This document shows, piece by piece, positions 42,546 through 51,101 of a DNA stretch of 55,196 nt. Made by a program: the position numbers and the translations under genes. The notes beneath the pieces are model-generated. The model did no database searches. It worked only from the letters and a program-made list of their open reading frames with translations, and was not told where the DNA came from. Position 1 is the first letter of the stretch, and every line of letters begins with the position of its first letter. The stretch is from an uncultured Acidobacteriota bacterium (GTDB lineage: Bacteria > Acidobacteriota > Thermoanaerobaculia > Multivoradales > SZUA-115): positions 1-55,196 of the forward strand of contig CALMKX010000054.1 in NCBI GenBank assembly GCA_937867335.1, read 5' to 3'.

Positions 42546-44180
42546 TCAAACTGCCACGTCCGCTTCGACCCCCTGGCTGACGTCGAAGCCACCCAGGCTG
42601 AGCAGGTCTTGGTCACTCATTCTCTGGAAGAATTGCTGCACGCTCTCCTCGCCCTGGCGTCGGTCGAAGTAGCCGGCGAGCAGCTTCTCGATCACCTGGT
42701 GCACTTCCTCGGCGCTCACCCGGCGAAACACCGGCCGGCCGATGGCGGCGTTGGCGCCCAGGCCGCCGCGCAGGAAGAGGTCGTAGCCGCGGAGCCGTTC
42801 TCCCGCCGGTCCCCGCTCGCGCAGCGTGGTGCCCTGGAGCCCGATGTCGCCGATCCAGTGGTGGGCGCAGGAATGGGGACAGCCGTCCAGGTTGAGGCGT
42901 AGGCCGGCCACTCGCTCGCCGAAGGTGGCTTCGAGGTGCTCTACGATTTCGGCCAACTTGTGCTTGGTCTCGGCCACCGAGAAGTTGCAGAAAGGTTCGC
43001 CGGTGCAAGCGATGGAGGAGGCCCGCAGGCCGCCGCCGTCGATCCGGAAGCCGAGCTCCTCCACCCGCCCCACCACCTCTTGGAGGCGCTTCTCGGGGAT
43101 GTCCGTCAGGATGAAGTTCTGCCGCCGGGTGAGGCGGATGCCGCCGCCGTAGCCCTCGGCGACCTCGGCGATCGCCGCTAGTTGATCGGCGTTGGCGAGG
43201 CCCAGGAACACCGGGAAGCCAGCCAGGAAAAGCCCCTCCTGCCTCTGGGGCGCGATGCCGATGTGGTCGTGCTCGGCGGCCGGCGGAGGAGCCGGTGCGC
43301 CGTCGGTCAAGGGCGCGCCGAGGCGCTCCTCGATGCGCCCGCGGAAGCCGGCCGGGCCCACGCGGTCCACCATGAACTTGAGCCGCGCCTTGGCCCGCGA
43401 GCGGCGGCTCTCGAGGTCCTCTTTCCAGAGGTCGAGGATGGCCCGGAGCACCGGCAAGGTGTCGGCCAGGGGAACGAACACTCCAAGATCGTCCGAGATC
43501 CGCGGCCAGGTGGAGAGGCCGCCCCCTACCCGCAGGGAGAAGCCCGGCTCGCCGTCGCGGAGCAAGCCGGAGAGGGCCACGCAGTGGATCTCCGGGGCGT
43601 TGCACTGATGAGGGCAGGCCGAGATGGTGATCTTGTGCTTGCGGGGCAGATCGCTGTACTCGCGGTTGCCGGTGAAGAAGCGGGCCACCTCGGCGACGAT
43701 CGGCCGGGTGTCGAAGAGCTCGTCCTTGGCCAGGCCGGAGACCGGGCAGCCGGTGACGTTGCGTACCGCATCGCCGCAGGCGCCCAGGGTGGTGAGGCCG
43801 CCGGCGCGCAGCACGTCGAGGATCTCCGGCAACGCGCCGAATTCGAGGCTGTGCAGCTGGATGTTCTGCCGGGTGGTGAGCTCGCCGTAGCTACCGCCGT
43901 ACTGGCGGGAGACTTCCGAGATGGTGCGCAGCTCGGCTGGGGTCAGAATGCCGCCGGGAGTCTTCACCCGGAGCATGAAACGGCCCACCTTGGGCTTGTC
44001 GTGGTAGAGGCCGAACCACTGCAGGCGAACGATGTCTTCCTCGGAGACGTCCTCGTAGCCGCGGGCAGTGAGCTCGGGAAGCTCGCCGGCGAGGTCGAGG
44101 GGCTGCTTTTCGAACTTGAGCCGCTCGACGTAGTTCTTCTTGCGAATCAGCTCCCAGCTTAACTCGGGCGAGTCGGCCAT
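42546..44180 (-). CDS. Ferredoxin-type sulfite/nitrite reductase (sirohaem, 4Fe-4S)
   Basis: 544 residues. The ATG at 44180 has GGGAG 8 nt upstream; an in-frame TTG at 44195 is less likely. Two half-repeats are present, each with a ferrodoxin-like and a sirohaem-binding part: GRFMLRVKTPGGILT and TTRQNIQLHSLEFG, then GIRLTRRQNFILTDIPE. Coupled cluster/sirohaem Cys: C392 and C398 (ACTGEPFCNF), C434 and C438 (GCPHSCAHH). Context (cysH, sirohaem genes) favours sulfite as substrate, although NirA-type nitrite reductases look alike. First gene of a five-gene operon. Confidence 0.93.
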   Translation of the reverse strand: MADSPELSWELIRKKNYVERLKFEKQPLDLAGELPELTARGYEDVSEEDIVRLQWFGLYHDKPKVGRFMLRVKTPGGILTPAELRTISEVSRQYGGSYGELTTRQNIQLHSLEFGALPEILDVLRAGGLTTLGACGDAVRNVTGCPVSGLAKDELFDTRPIVAEVARFFTGNREYSDLPRKHKITISACPHQCNAPEIHCVALSGLLRDGEPGFSLRVGGGLSTWPRISDDLGVFVPLADTLPVLRAILDLWKEDLESRRSRAKARLKFMVDRVGPAGFRGRIEERLGAPLTDGAPAPPPAAEHDHIGIAPQRQEGLFLAGFPVFLGLANADQLAAIAEVAEGYGGGIRLTRRQNFILTDIPEKRLQEVVGRVEELGFRIDGGGLRASSIACTGEPFCNFSVAETKHKLAEIVEHLEATFGERVAGLRLNLDGCPHSCAHHWIGDIGLQGTTLRERGPAGERLRGYDLFLRGGLGANAAIGRPVFRRVSAEEVHQVIEKLLAGYFDRRQGEESVQQFFQRMSDQDLLSLGGFDVSQGVEADVAV

Positions 44181-44200
44181 CGACACGTCTCCCAAACCCT

Positions 44201-44217
44201 GTGAGCCCAGGGCTCAC
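44201..44217 (-). promoter_or_regulatory. Palindrome next to the reductase ribosome site
   Basis: GTGAGCC-CAG-GGCTCAC, 7-bp arms, ending about 20 nt upstream of the reductase ATG. As DNA it could be an operator; as RNA a hairpin close enough to the ribosome site to affect translation. A second small stem CCGCC/GGCGG is at 44266-44280. Confidence 0.4.
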
Positions 44218-44288
44218 GAGGATTCGCTCAAGTGCGCGCCGACGTGGAAGAGGCAGGTTCGAACGCCGCCCGGGGGGCGGACGGAGAG

Positions 44289-44384
44289 CTACGTAGCACC
44301 CACCTCGCCGCAATCCCGGTCGGCGAAGTTCTCGACCTCGCCGTTCGTGCGAGCTTGCTCCAGCGGCGAAGCATCCAGGTTCAT
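44289..44384 (-). CDS. Possible leader peptide ORF of the sulfate-assimilation operon
   Basis: 31 codons from ATG 44384 to TAG 44289: begins MNLDASPLEQARTNGEVENF and contains a single Cys near the end (DRDCGEV). The ATG is only a few bases from the predicted transcription start of the promoter at 44395-44423, so translation would be leaderless. It is acidic and has no hydrophobic segment. Two small hairpins lie between its stop and the reductase gene, so a role in attenuation is possible, but there is no run of Cys codons. It may also be chance. Confidence 0.3.
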   Translation of the reverse strand: MNLDASPLEQARTNGEVENFADRDCGEVGAT

Positions 44385-44394
44385 CACGGGCCTA

Positions 44395-44423
44395 ATTGTG
44401 AGTGAAACGATCCAGAATGTCAA
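44395..44423 (-). promoter_or_regulatory. Sigma-70 promoter of the sulfate-assimilation operon
   Basis: On the minus strand a consensus TTGACA (44418-44423) is followed after exactly 17 bp by CACAAT (44395-44400; 4 of 6 to TATAAT). The local sequence is markedly AT-richer than its surroundings. Transcription would start near 44388 and leave a leader of about 205 nt before the reductase ATG. Confidence 0.65.
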
Positions 44424-44477
44424 GTTACTCGTGGCGAACTCTGCAAGAGTCGACGGCAGGCGCTGGGGCTCGGGTTC

Positions 44478-45230
44478 TCATCGCTTGGCCAAGGGCGCCG
44501 CCCGGGCTGCCAAGGCCTGGCTCACTGCGGCAGCCTGGGGATGCTCGGGGTGGGCTTCGGCCCATCGGCAGAGCAGGTCGGCCAGCCGGTCCGCTCGGCT
44601 CGGCTTGGCCTTGGCGAAGCTCCGGTAGGTATCGAGCGCCTCGGGGATCTCGTCCAGGGCCAGAAGGCCGCGCAGCAGGCATTGAGCGGCGGGCAAGTGG
44701 GTGGGGGCCTGGCGGAAGGCCGGCTCGCAGGCCCGCACGGCGGCGGCGTTCTCATCGAGGCCCAGGTAGGCCCGGCCGAGGCCGGCGAGGGCGTCGAGGT
44801 GGCCCGGCCAGCGCTCGAGAGCGCGCTGGAAGAGGGCCGTGGCGCGCTCGAACTCCGCCGTCGTCTTGGCCGAGGGCAGGGCGGAGGCGTTGACTTTGCG
44901 CTCTTTGGCGAGCAGGCGTTCGGCCCGCCCCAGGTGGGCTTCGGCGCGAGCGAGGTCTCGGGCGGTGGGGTCCGCCATCCGGCTGTCGAAGGGGCGGAGC
45001 TGCTGGCTCGGGGGTGCTTTCGGCAGCGGCTGAGCGAGGGCCGGCAGGCCGGTCGCCAGGAGGAATGAAGAAACGGCCAGCCACCTGCCGGGCCCGAACT
45101 CGGGCCGCGAACGCAGAGGGTGGCGAGGCTTACGGGGGAATCGTGGCAGCGAGTCTGGGAGGCGCGGGCTCGGCCGCCGGGCTTCGGGTACCGGCCCGTC
45201 CGCAAGGAGGAGGCCCGGAGCCGGCGGCAT
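44478..45230 (-). CDS. Tetratricopeptide-repeat protein, probably exported
   Basis: 250 residues from ATG 45230, 9 nt after the rpsN stop. The first ~50 residues are Pro/Arg-rich; a hydrophobic segment WLAVSSFLLATGLPALAQ follows, which looks like a signal peptide, so the true start may be further in (no good alternative codon is visible). The rest is helical with TPR repeats: ATALFQRALERWPGHLDALA, AAVRACEPAFRQAPTHLPAA, and DTYRSFAKAKPSRADRLADL. TPRs mediate protein-protein contacts; no partner is evident. Probably transcribed with rpsN. Confidence 0.7.
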   Translation of the reverse strand: MPPAPGLLLADGPVPEARRPSPRLPDSLPRFPRKPRHPLRSRPEFGPGRWLAVSSFLLATGLPALAQPLPKAPPSQQLRPFDSRMADPTARDLARAEAHLGRAERLLAKERKVNASALPSAKTTAEFERATALFQRALERWPGHLDALAGLGRAYLGLDENAAAVRACEPAFRQAPTHLPAAQCLLRGLLALDEIPEALDTYRSFAKAKPSRADRLADLLCRWAEAHPEHPQAAAVSQALAARAAPLAKR

Positions 45231-45239
45231 GGTCTCGCG

Positions 45240-45545
45240 CTACCAGCTGGCCTTGATCACACCGGGCAGGTAGCCCTGGAGGGCGAGATCGCGCAGCGCC
45301 AGACGGGACAGGCCGAACTTGCGGAAGTAGCCGCGGGGCCGGCCGGTCAACTCGCAACGGTTGCGCACGCGCACGGCGCTGGAGTTGCGGGGCATCTTGC
45401 GCAGGCGGCGGGCCGCCGCCTCTCGCTCTTCGGGGGGAATCGCCGCGTTGAGGATGACCGCCTTGAGCTCAGCTCGCTTGGCGGCATGCTTCTTCACCAG
45501 CTTCTTGCGGTGCTCGTTGTGAGCGACCTTCGCCGTCGTAGCCAC
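45240..45545 (-). CDS. rpsN: 30S ribosomal protein S14, zinc-independent type
   Basis: 101 residues from GTG 45545 (GGAG site upstream), the same length as E. coli S14. [20 protein letters not shown] and [20 protein letters not shown] are the hallmark C-terminal motifs. The CxxC zinc knuckle of the short S14 form is absent, so this is the C-minus type. It stands alone rather than between rplE and rpsH, which suggests either an S14 paralogue used under zinc limitation or a relocated sole copy. No obvious Zur box was found. Confidence 0.95.
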   Translation of the reverse strand: MATTAKVAHNEHRKKLVKKHAAKRAELKAVILNAAIPPEEREAAARRLRKMPRNSSAVRVRNRCELTGRPRGYFRKFGLSRLALRDLALQGYLPGVIKASW

Positions 45546-45697
45546 AAAAGACTCCTCGAAACAGGGGGTTCCGCTTGAAATCTCGCTGCAAGCCGGCAAG
45601 GCAAGGCCAGGCCGTCTCAAGCTCGGAGCACGGCAGGATAACCGATCTCGGAGCAAAAGTCATCCCGGGCACGCCGCTCCGGGCCTCAGGGCCGGCA

Positions 45698-45762
45698 AAC
45701 TAAGATAAGTCGACTTTCTCTAGTTGGTCTGGACGCGTGTTAAGCTAAGTCGACTTAGCTTA
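45698..45762. promoter_or_regulatory. Twin palindromic operators upstream of the ATPase gene
   Basis: Two palindromes share the core AAGTCGACTT with centres 40 bp apart, about four helical turns. The right one (45741-45762) is a perfect 22-bp palindrome. The left one (45698-45725) keeps the core and outer AACTA/TAGTT arms. The right copy ends 14 bp before the ATPase ATG and probably overlaps the promoter, so a dimeric regulator could repress the gene. Their AT-rich text stands out from the surroundings. Confidence 0.55.
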
Positions 45763-45775
45763 GTTGGGGGGCGCC

Positions 45776-47209
45776 ATGCAGGAGGTACCTAAGCAGAAGA
45801 TCCTCAGTCGCATTGCTCTGGAGAACCCCTGGTGGGATGAAGCCGCCGCGGTGCCCTCGACGTTCACGGCCCTGCGCCCTCGGCCCTACATCAACCTCCT
45901 GTACCCTCTGGTGCGGGACCGCGCCGTCCGTCGCGCACCGGTGCTGATGGGGCCGCGCCGGGTCGGGAAGACCTACCTAATCCACCACTGCATCGACCGC
46001 CTGCTGCGGGACGGCGTGGATCCGAAGCATGTCTGCTACATCTCGGTGGATGTTCCAACCTACGTGAATCTATCCCTGGAGCGCTTCCTGGAGCTGTACG
46101 CTGAAGCGACCGGCGTGTCTGTCCAGAACGAGCCAACCTACATCTTCTTCGACGAGATCCAGTACCTGCGAGAGTGGGAACGGCACCTGAAGACTCTGGT
46201 CGACACCTTTCCGCTCGCCAAGTTCGTGGCCTCCGGATCGGCCGCCGCGGCCCTGCGTTTGAAGAGCCGCGAGTCTGGCGCGGGCCGCCTGACGGACTTC
46301 CTGCTGCCGCCCCTGACCTTCTTCGAGTACCTAGACTTGCTGGGCGAGACCGACCTGGTGGAAGTGGACACTCCGAGCCGTGGCCTTCGTTACAGCACGG
46401 AGGAGATCTCGGCCCTCAACGAGCGCTTCGTGGCCTATGTGAACTTCGGGGGCTACCCCGAGGTGGCCGTGTCGCCGGAGATCCAGGCCGACCCCGAACG
46501 GTTCATCAAGCGGGACATCATCGACAAGGTCTTGTTGCGGGATCTGCCCTCTCTCTACGGCATCGCGGATATTCAGGAGCTCAATGCCCTGTTCACTTCG
46601 CTCGCCTTCAACACTGCTCAGGAGTTGGCGCTGGAGGACCTGGCTCAGAAAAGCGGAGTCGCCAAGCCGACCATCAAGCGCTACATCGAGTATCTCGAGG
46701 CGGCCTTCTTGATCCGCGTGGTGCATCGCCTCGACGAGACGGCGAGGCGCTTCCAGCGTGCCCGCAACTTCAAGGTGTACTTGACCAATCCGTCGCTGCG
46801 AACAGCCCTCTTCGGCAGCACCGAGCCGAGCGATGCCAGCTTCGGCCCGTTGGTCGAAACCGCGATTTTCGCCCAGTGGTTCCACGATGAAGGCCAGCAG
46901 CTCCACTATGCGCGATGGAAGAACGGAGAGGTCGATCTCGTGAGCCTCAAGGCCGGCCAGAGGATCGACTGGGCCGTGGAAGTGAAGTGGAGCGATCGGG
47001 CGGTGGCGAAGCCCGAGGTCCTTCGACCGATCTTGGACTTCTGCTCCCAGAACGGCCTGAGACAGGTGACGGTCACCACCAAAACCATCAATTCCCACCA
47101 GCGTCTCGCCAACGTGGATGTGCTGTTCTGGCCGGCGGCTCTCTATGCCTTCGCCGCCGGCCACAGCATCCTCAACTCGAAGGTCTGGCCCTTGAGAGAG
47201 GCCAGCTAG
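45776..47209 (+). CDS. AAA ATPase with DUF4143-type C-terminal domain
   Basis: 477 residues from ATG 45776. N-terminal ATPase: Walker A GPRRVGKT (59-66), Walker B IFFDEIQY (123-130), sensor ASGSAAAAL. RYSTEEISALNERFVAYVNF starts the middle region with the winged-helix-like ELALEDLAQKSGVAKPTIKR. The C-terminal DUF4143 has a nuclease-fold signature, GEVDLV and Glu402/Lys404 in VEVKWSD. Such proteins are widespread, often laterally transferred, and mostly uncharacterised. The upstream palindromes suggest autoregulation. Its stop and the convergent transporter stop share the same CTAG. Confidence 0.93.
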   Translation: MQEVPKQKILSRIALENPWWDEAAAVPSTFTALRPRPYINLLYPLVRDRAVRRAPVLMGPRRVGKTYLIHHCIDRLLRDGVDPKHVCYISVDVPTYVNLSLERFLELYAEATGVSVQNEPTYIFFDEIQYLREWERHLKTLVDTFPLAKFVASGSAAAALRLKSRESGAGRLTDFLLPPLTFFEYLDLLGETDLVEVDTPSRGLRYSTEEISALNERFVAYVNFGGYPEVAVSPEIQADPERFIKRDIIDKVLLRDLPSLYGIADIQELNALFTSLAFNTAQELALEDLAQKSGVAKPTIKRYIEYLEAAFLIRVVHRLDETARRFQRARNFKVYLTNPSLRTALFGSTEPSDASFGPLVETAIFAQWFHDEGQQLHYARWKNGEVDLVSLKAGQRIDWAVEVKWSDRAVAKPEVLRPILDFCSQNGLRQVTVTTKTINSHQRLANVDVLFWPAALYAFAAGHSILNSKVWPLREAS

Positions 47210-48417
47210 AGCAGCAAGCCGGCGATCACGGCGGTCTGGAAGCAGGCCAGGGAGCCGGCCACCATGGCCCGGAGACCAAGTTTGGCGAGGTCGGCCTTGC
47301 GCTCGGGGGCCATGCTGCCGATGCCGCCGATCTGGATGGCGATCGAGGAGAAGTTCGAGAAGCCACACAGGGAGTAGATGGCGATCACCTGGGCCTTCTC
47401 GGAGAGGGCCCCGGGGCCCTGGGTCATCGGAGCCAGCTGCTGGTAGGCCACGAACTCGTTGACCACCGTCTTGATGCCGATGATCGAGCCCACTTTGTCG
47501 GCCTCGGCCCAGGGTGTTCCCATCACCCAGGCGAGGGGCCGGCAGATGAAGCCCAACAGGTACTCGAGGGAGAGCTGGGGGAAAGAGATCCAGCCGCCGA
47601 ACAGCTTGAGCAGGGCGTTGACGGCGGCGATCAGGGCGATGAAGGCGAGCAGCATGGCGCCCACGTTCAAGGCCAGCTTGAGGCCATCCGAGGCGCCACT
47701 CGCGGCGGCGTCGATCACGTTCGCCCAGGGTCGGTCGATCTCGATCGAGACCTGGCCGCGTGTCTTGCTCACCTCGGTTTCGGGGTACATGATCTTGGCC
47801 ATCACCAGCGCCGCCGGCGCCGACATCACGCTCGCCGCGAGCAGGTGGCCTGCGGAGATTCCCATCGCCACGTAGGCGGCCATCACACCGCCGGCGATGG
47901 TGGCGAAGCCGCCCACCATCACGGCCATGAGCTCGGAGTTGGTCATGGTGGGAACGTAGGGGCGGATCAGGAGGGGGGCCTCGGTCTGGCCGACGAAGAT
48001 GTTGGCGGAGGCCGAGAGCGACTCGGCGCCGGAGGTGCCCATCAGCCGCACCATTAGCCAGGCGAACACTTTGACGATCGCCTGCAGCACGCCGAAGTAG
48101 TAGAGCACGGTGATGAAGCTCGAGAAGAAGACGATGGTGGGAAGCACTTTGAAGGCGAAGAGGTGGTCCGCGAAGTGCTCGCCGAAGATGAACTTCGAGC
48201 CCTCGCCGGTGAAGTCGAGGAAGGCCGTGATGGCGTCGCTCGCCCCCGCGAAGACTGCCTTGCCGAACTGGGTCTTGAGGATGATCAGGGCGAACACGAA
48301 CTGGAAGAGGGTGCCCATCACCACCGGGCGCCAGTTGATCGCCTTGCGGTTGTTGGAAAGCAGGTAGGCGATCCCCAGCAGCACGACCAGGCCCAGCAAG
48401 CCGATCCAGCGATCCAT
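47206..48417 (-). CDS. Concentrative nucleoside transporter (CNT/NupC family)
   Basis: 403 residues from ATG 48417 (GAGGGGG site upstream). Integral membrane protein with the CNT signatures GQTEAPLLIRPY, GIKTVVNEFVAYQQL and SLCGFSNFSSIAIQIGGIG, which form the nucleoside and cation sites in known structures. It imports nucleosides with Na+ or H+. The N-terminus MDRWIGLLGLVVLLGIAYLL is TM1. Monocistronic: convergent with the ATPase and followed upstream by 179 bp of intergenic DNA. Confidence 0.93.
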   Translation of the reverse strand: MDRWIGLLGLVVLLGIAYLLSNNRKAINWRPVVMGTLFQFVFALIILKTQFGKAVFAGASDAITAFLDFTGEGSKFIFGEHFADHLFAFKVLPTIVFFSSFITVLYYFGVLQAIVKVFAWLMVRLMGTSGAESLSASANIFVGQTEAPLLIRPYVPTMTNSELMAVMVGGFATIAGGVMAAYVAMGISAGHLLAASVMSAPAALVMAKIMYPETEVSKTRGQVSIEIDRPWANVIDAAASGASDGLKLALNVGAMLLAFIALIAAVNALLKLFGGWISFPQLSLEYLLGFICRPLAWVMGTPWAEADKVGSIIGIKTVVNEFVAYQQLAPMTQGPGALSEKAQVIAIYSLCGFSNFSSIAIQIGGIGSMAPERKADLAKLGLRAMVAGSLACFQTAVIAGLLL

Positions 48418-48545
48418 ACGGGTCCCCCTCGGAAATTTCGCCAACACTAGCCGAGGGGGAGTTCCCTGGCAAGGAGCGCGGACTCAGGCCCGCGAGCGGA
48501 GTCTCGAGCCCCTGCTAGTGGGAGGTTGAAGCTGGGAGGGTGGGG

Positions 48546-48583
48546 AAAGCAGGCGCCCCGCGGGTTCTGGCCTCGGGGCGCCC
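48546..48583 (-). terminator. Terminator after the 512-residue BNR protein gene
   Basis: On the minus strand a stem GGCGCCCCG / CGGGGCGCC (9 bp, 13-nt loop) is followed by TGCTTTCCCC, starting 14 bp after the stop codon. Confidence 0.6.
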
Positions 48584-48596
48584 GTTCTGGCTGGTG

Positions 48597-50135
48597 TTAC
48601 GGAGCGCGATCGGTCCAGACGTCCGGCGTGCCGTCGCGGTCGCTGGCCCACTGGATCACGGTGCCGGTGTCGGTCACAAGGGACATGTCGTAGTCGCCGT
48701 GATAGCAGGTGGCGAGGTTCCCATCGAGCACCACCGGGCTGTTGACGTCGCTCACCCGCACGTTGGCACCCCAGGTGAGGCCGCTGTCGGTCGAGGTCCG
48801 CTCGTAGTAGTCGTAGCGGGTGTTGGCGGCGTCGTTGCGGCGGTCGTACCAGCCGGCCACCACCGTGTTGCCACGGGATTGGACGGTGGGGAAGAACTGA
48901 TCGTTGGTGCCCACGTCGTTGAGCTGGAACTGAGTGCTCCAGGTGGAGCCGCTGTTGGTGGAGCGCCGGTAGTAGACGTTCACCACGTCACCACTGTTGA
49001 ACACGCCGTCCGGGTCGCGGTTGTAGACCACATGCAGCACGCCGTCCGAGGTCACCGTGATCTGCGGCGAGGCGAGGAAGCGGATGTTGCCCTTCAAGGC
49101 CGGGCGGCCGCAGGAGGTGCTGGCGGCGGAGTCGCGGGGCGAGACCACGTTGGACAGCGGCGCGGTCACCACCGAGTAGCTGGTGCCACCGTTGATCGAC
49201 CGGGCCACGCGCACGCTGATGTTGCCGTTCGGGAAGCTCGCGTAGCGCAGCCAGGCCACGAAGACGTCGCCGTTCGGGGCCACGGCCGGCCAGGCGCCCT
49301 GCACCGTGCCGCCGTTGCTGATGGTGGTGGCGGCAGACCAGGTGATGCCGGCGTTGGTGGAGCGCTTGCCCTGGATGGGCGCGGTGCCGAGCGAGAAGTT
49401 GGTCCAGACCAGGTAGAGGTTGCCGTAGTTCGGGCTGGTGGGGGTGTTGTCGACGGCCAGGATCTCCTTGTCGTCGCTGCCCGTTGCCGACGGCGTCGCG
49501 ATCTGCGTGAAAGTGGTGCAGTCGTCGTCCGAGCGCCACAGGGCGAGGCCGCCACCCGAGTCGAGGGTGGCCAGGTAGAACTTGCCGTCCACCTTGCGCC
49601 ACACCAGGCTGGGGTCGCCGAAGGAGTTGGCGCCCACCGCGCCGCGATCGGTCCAGGTGGCGCCGCCGTCCGTGGAGCGGGCGAAGCCGGTGAAGCCGCC
49701 GCCACCGCCCGCGCCGAAGAACTCCCAGGAGTCGTTGTAGCTGGAGCAGATGGTGCCGGTGTCGTCGTTGCGAGCGATCGAGGTCTCGCTCTGGGTGCGC
49801 GAGCCGGAGGTCTCAGGTGCCGTGTTGTTCACCTTCACGTCCGTGGTGGCGAGGTTGAAGTCCGGCAAGGACGCGTCCTCGAGGCCTTCCACCTTCATCT
49901 TGGCCAGCATGTCCTGGCGGCCGCAGGACCAGATCAGGTTCCACAGCAGACCGTCCATCCTGGATACAGCGTTCTTGTCGTTGAGCAGGGCGCAAGCGGA
50001 AGCGGGTGCGGCTGTGATCACCGTCCGCGGAGACAGCTTCGGCAGCTGCTGCGCGGTCGCGGAGCTAGCCAGGACCCAGCCGCCCACCAGGGCGAGCGTT
50101 GAGACGGTGCACAACAGGCGGACTCTTCGAGCCAT
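48597..50135 (-). CDS. Exported BNR-repeat (sialidase-like) protein
   Basis: 512 residues from ATG 50135 (AGGAGG 6 nt upstream). Signal peptide MARRVRLLCTVSTLALVGGW, cleaved near ATAQ. The mature protein is a beta-propeller with Asp-box (BNR) motifs STDGGATWTD, STNAGITWSA, SINGGTSYS, STNSGSTWST and STDSGLTWGA. The N-terminal region QSETSIARNDDTGTICSSYN and the end HGDYDMSLVTDTGTVIQWAS match the 740-residue paralogue downstream. Asp-boxes mark the sialidase fold, but arginine-triad and Tyr/Glu nucleophile residues could not be assigned, so glycosidase activity is uncertain. It lacks the C-terminal domain of its paralogue. Confidence 0.85.
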   Translation of the reverse strand: MARRVRLLCTVSTLALVGGWVLASSATAQQLPKLSPRTVITAAPASACALLNDKNAVSRMDGLLWNLIWSCGRQDMLAKMKVEGLEDASLPDFNLATTDVKVNNTAPETSGSRTQSETSIARNDDTGTICSSYNDSWEFFGAGGGGGFTGFARSTDGGATWTDRGAVGANSFGDPSLVWRKVDGKFYLATLDSGGGLALWRSDDDCTTFTQIATPSATGSDDKEILAVDNTPTSPNYGNLYLVWTNFSLGTAPIQGKRSTNAGITWSAATTISNGGTVQGAWPAVAPNGDVFVAWLRYASFPNGNISVRVARSINGGTSYSVVTAPLSNVVSPRDSAASTSCGRPALKGNIRFLASPQITVTSDGVLHVVYNRDPDGVFNSGDVVNVYYRRSTNSGSTWSTQFQLNDVGTNDQFFPTVQSRGNTVVAGWYDRRNDAANTRYDYYERTSTDSGLTWGANVRVSDVNSPVVLDGNLATCYHGDYDMSLVTDTGTVIQWASDRDGTPDVWTDRAP

Positions 50136-50312
50136 CGTCGACCTCCTGGGTTTGGGGACCTCGACCTCCCAGGTCGAGGGCGGTCGAACCCTGCTGTCGC
50201 CTTTTCCGGAGGAGAAGGAGTACAGAAGGGAATGACCTACTGTAAAGAGTAGATTCAGACGCCAAAAACGGGACGAAAACATGGCTCCTGGCCTCAGCCG
50301 GCCGAGAGGGGG

Positions 50313-50345
50313 CCGGCTCCGCCTCTTCGAGCGAGGCGGAACCGG
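50313..50345 (-). terminator. Hairpin after the small exported protein gene
   Basis: 13-bp stem (one G-U pair) CCGGCTCCGCCTC / GAGGCGGAACCGG with a 7-nt loop, 10 bp beyond the stop at 50356. No strong T-run follows directly; a TTTT lies further on near 50276. Confidence 0.55.
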
Positions 50346-50355
50346 AGCCTGGGAC

Positions 50356-51069
50356 CTACGGGCAGAGCGCAGAGAGCGTGGAGGGGGAAGGGTTGGTGGT
50401 GCTGCTCAAGACGAAGCAGGCCTTGGTGACGCCGGAGCCGCTGGTCAGGTTGCCGCCCACCAGGCGGTTCAGGCCCACATACCAGCGGCCGGCGTCGGCG
50501 CCGGTGGGGTCCTCGGCGTCGGGCTCGTTGTAGGGCGGGGATTCGAAGCCGTACTGGGAGCGCAGCTCGAGGCGGGGCGCATCGGCCGGGTTGGCATCGT
50601 CGTCGTAGAGTAGCCGGCTCTCGAAGATCGTCCACTGCACCCGCGAGCAGCCGGAGGCGGCCACCAGGCCCGAGCCGGACTGGTAGATCTCCTCGAAGGC
50701 CGCTCGGGCGGCGTTGTAGGTGCTGTACATGTCGAGGAAGGTGCCGGTGAAGTAGGCCTCGGCGTCGTGTTCCGTGGTGCCGGCGTCGCGGCCACCGCCG
50801 TCGTTGGTGGGCGAGTCGGAGAGATGGATCCAGTTGCGGGCGGGGTTGCAGACGTCCACGAAGAGGTCCAGCCGCACGAAGCCGCCGAGGTCGATCCGGG
50901 CCACTCGCTGGGCTCCGCTGGAGGCGGTGACGGTGACGATGCCGTTCAGACAATCGGTGGTGTTGCCGTTGATGTCGACGGTGCACTGATAGGTGGCGAG
51001 CGGAGCTGCCGGTCCAGTGGCCGGCAGCAGCGCGAGCGAGAGCAGGGCGAGGCAGATCGAGCGAATCAT
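50356..51069 (-). CDS. Small exported protein homologous to the C-terminal domain of the 740-residue BNR protein
   Basis: 237 residues from ATG 51069 (GGAG site). Signal peptide MIRSICLALLSLALLPATGP. The mature part aligns from end to end with residues 524-740 of the neighbouring protein: YQCTVD / YRCVVD, VCNP in both, HLSDSPTNDGGGRDAGTT / HFADSPTCDGGGGDAGTT, SGCSRVQWTIFE / SGCHRVLWTIYE, RWYVGLNRLVG / LWYVGLNRTVG, KACFVLS / RACFVLS. Six cysteines are conserved and probably disulfide-bonded. I know no name for this domain. It is 32 bp downstream of the larger gene, so probably co-transcribed. Confidence 0.75.
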   Translation of the reverse strand: MIRSICLALLSLALLPATGPAAPLATYQCTVDINGNTTDCLNGIVTVTASSGAQRVARIDLGGFVRLDLFVDVCNPARNWIHLSDSPTNDGGGRDAGTTEHDAEAYFTGTFLDMYSTYNAARAAFEEIYQSGSGLVAASGCSRVQWTIFESRLLYDDDANPADAPRLELRSQYGFESPPYNEPDAEDPTGADAGRWYVGLNRLVGGNLTSGSGVTKACFVLSSTTNPSPSTLSALCP

Positions 51070-51101
51070 GGGACGTTCTCCTGATTCAGGGCCCGGCCCG
51101 C

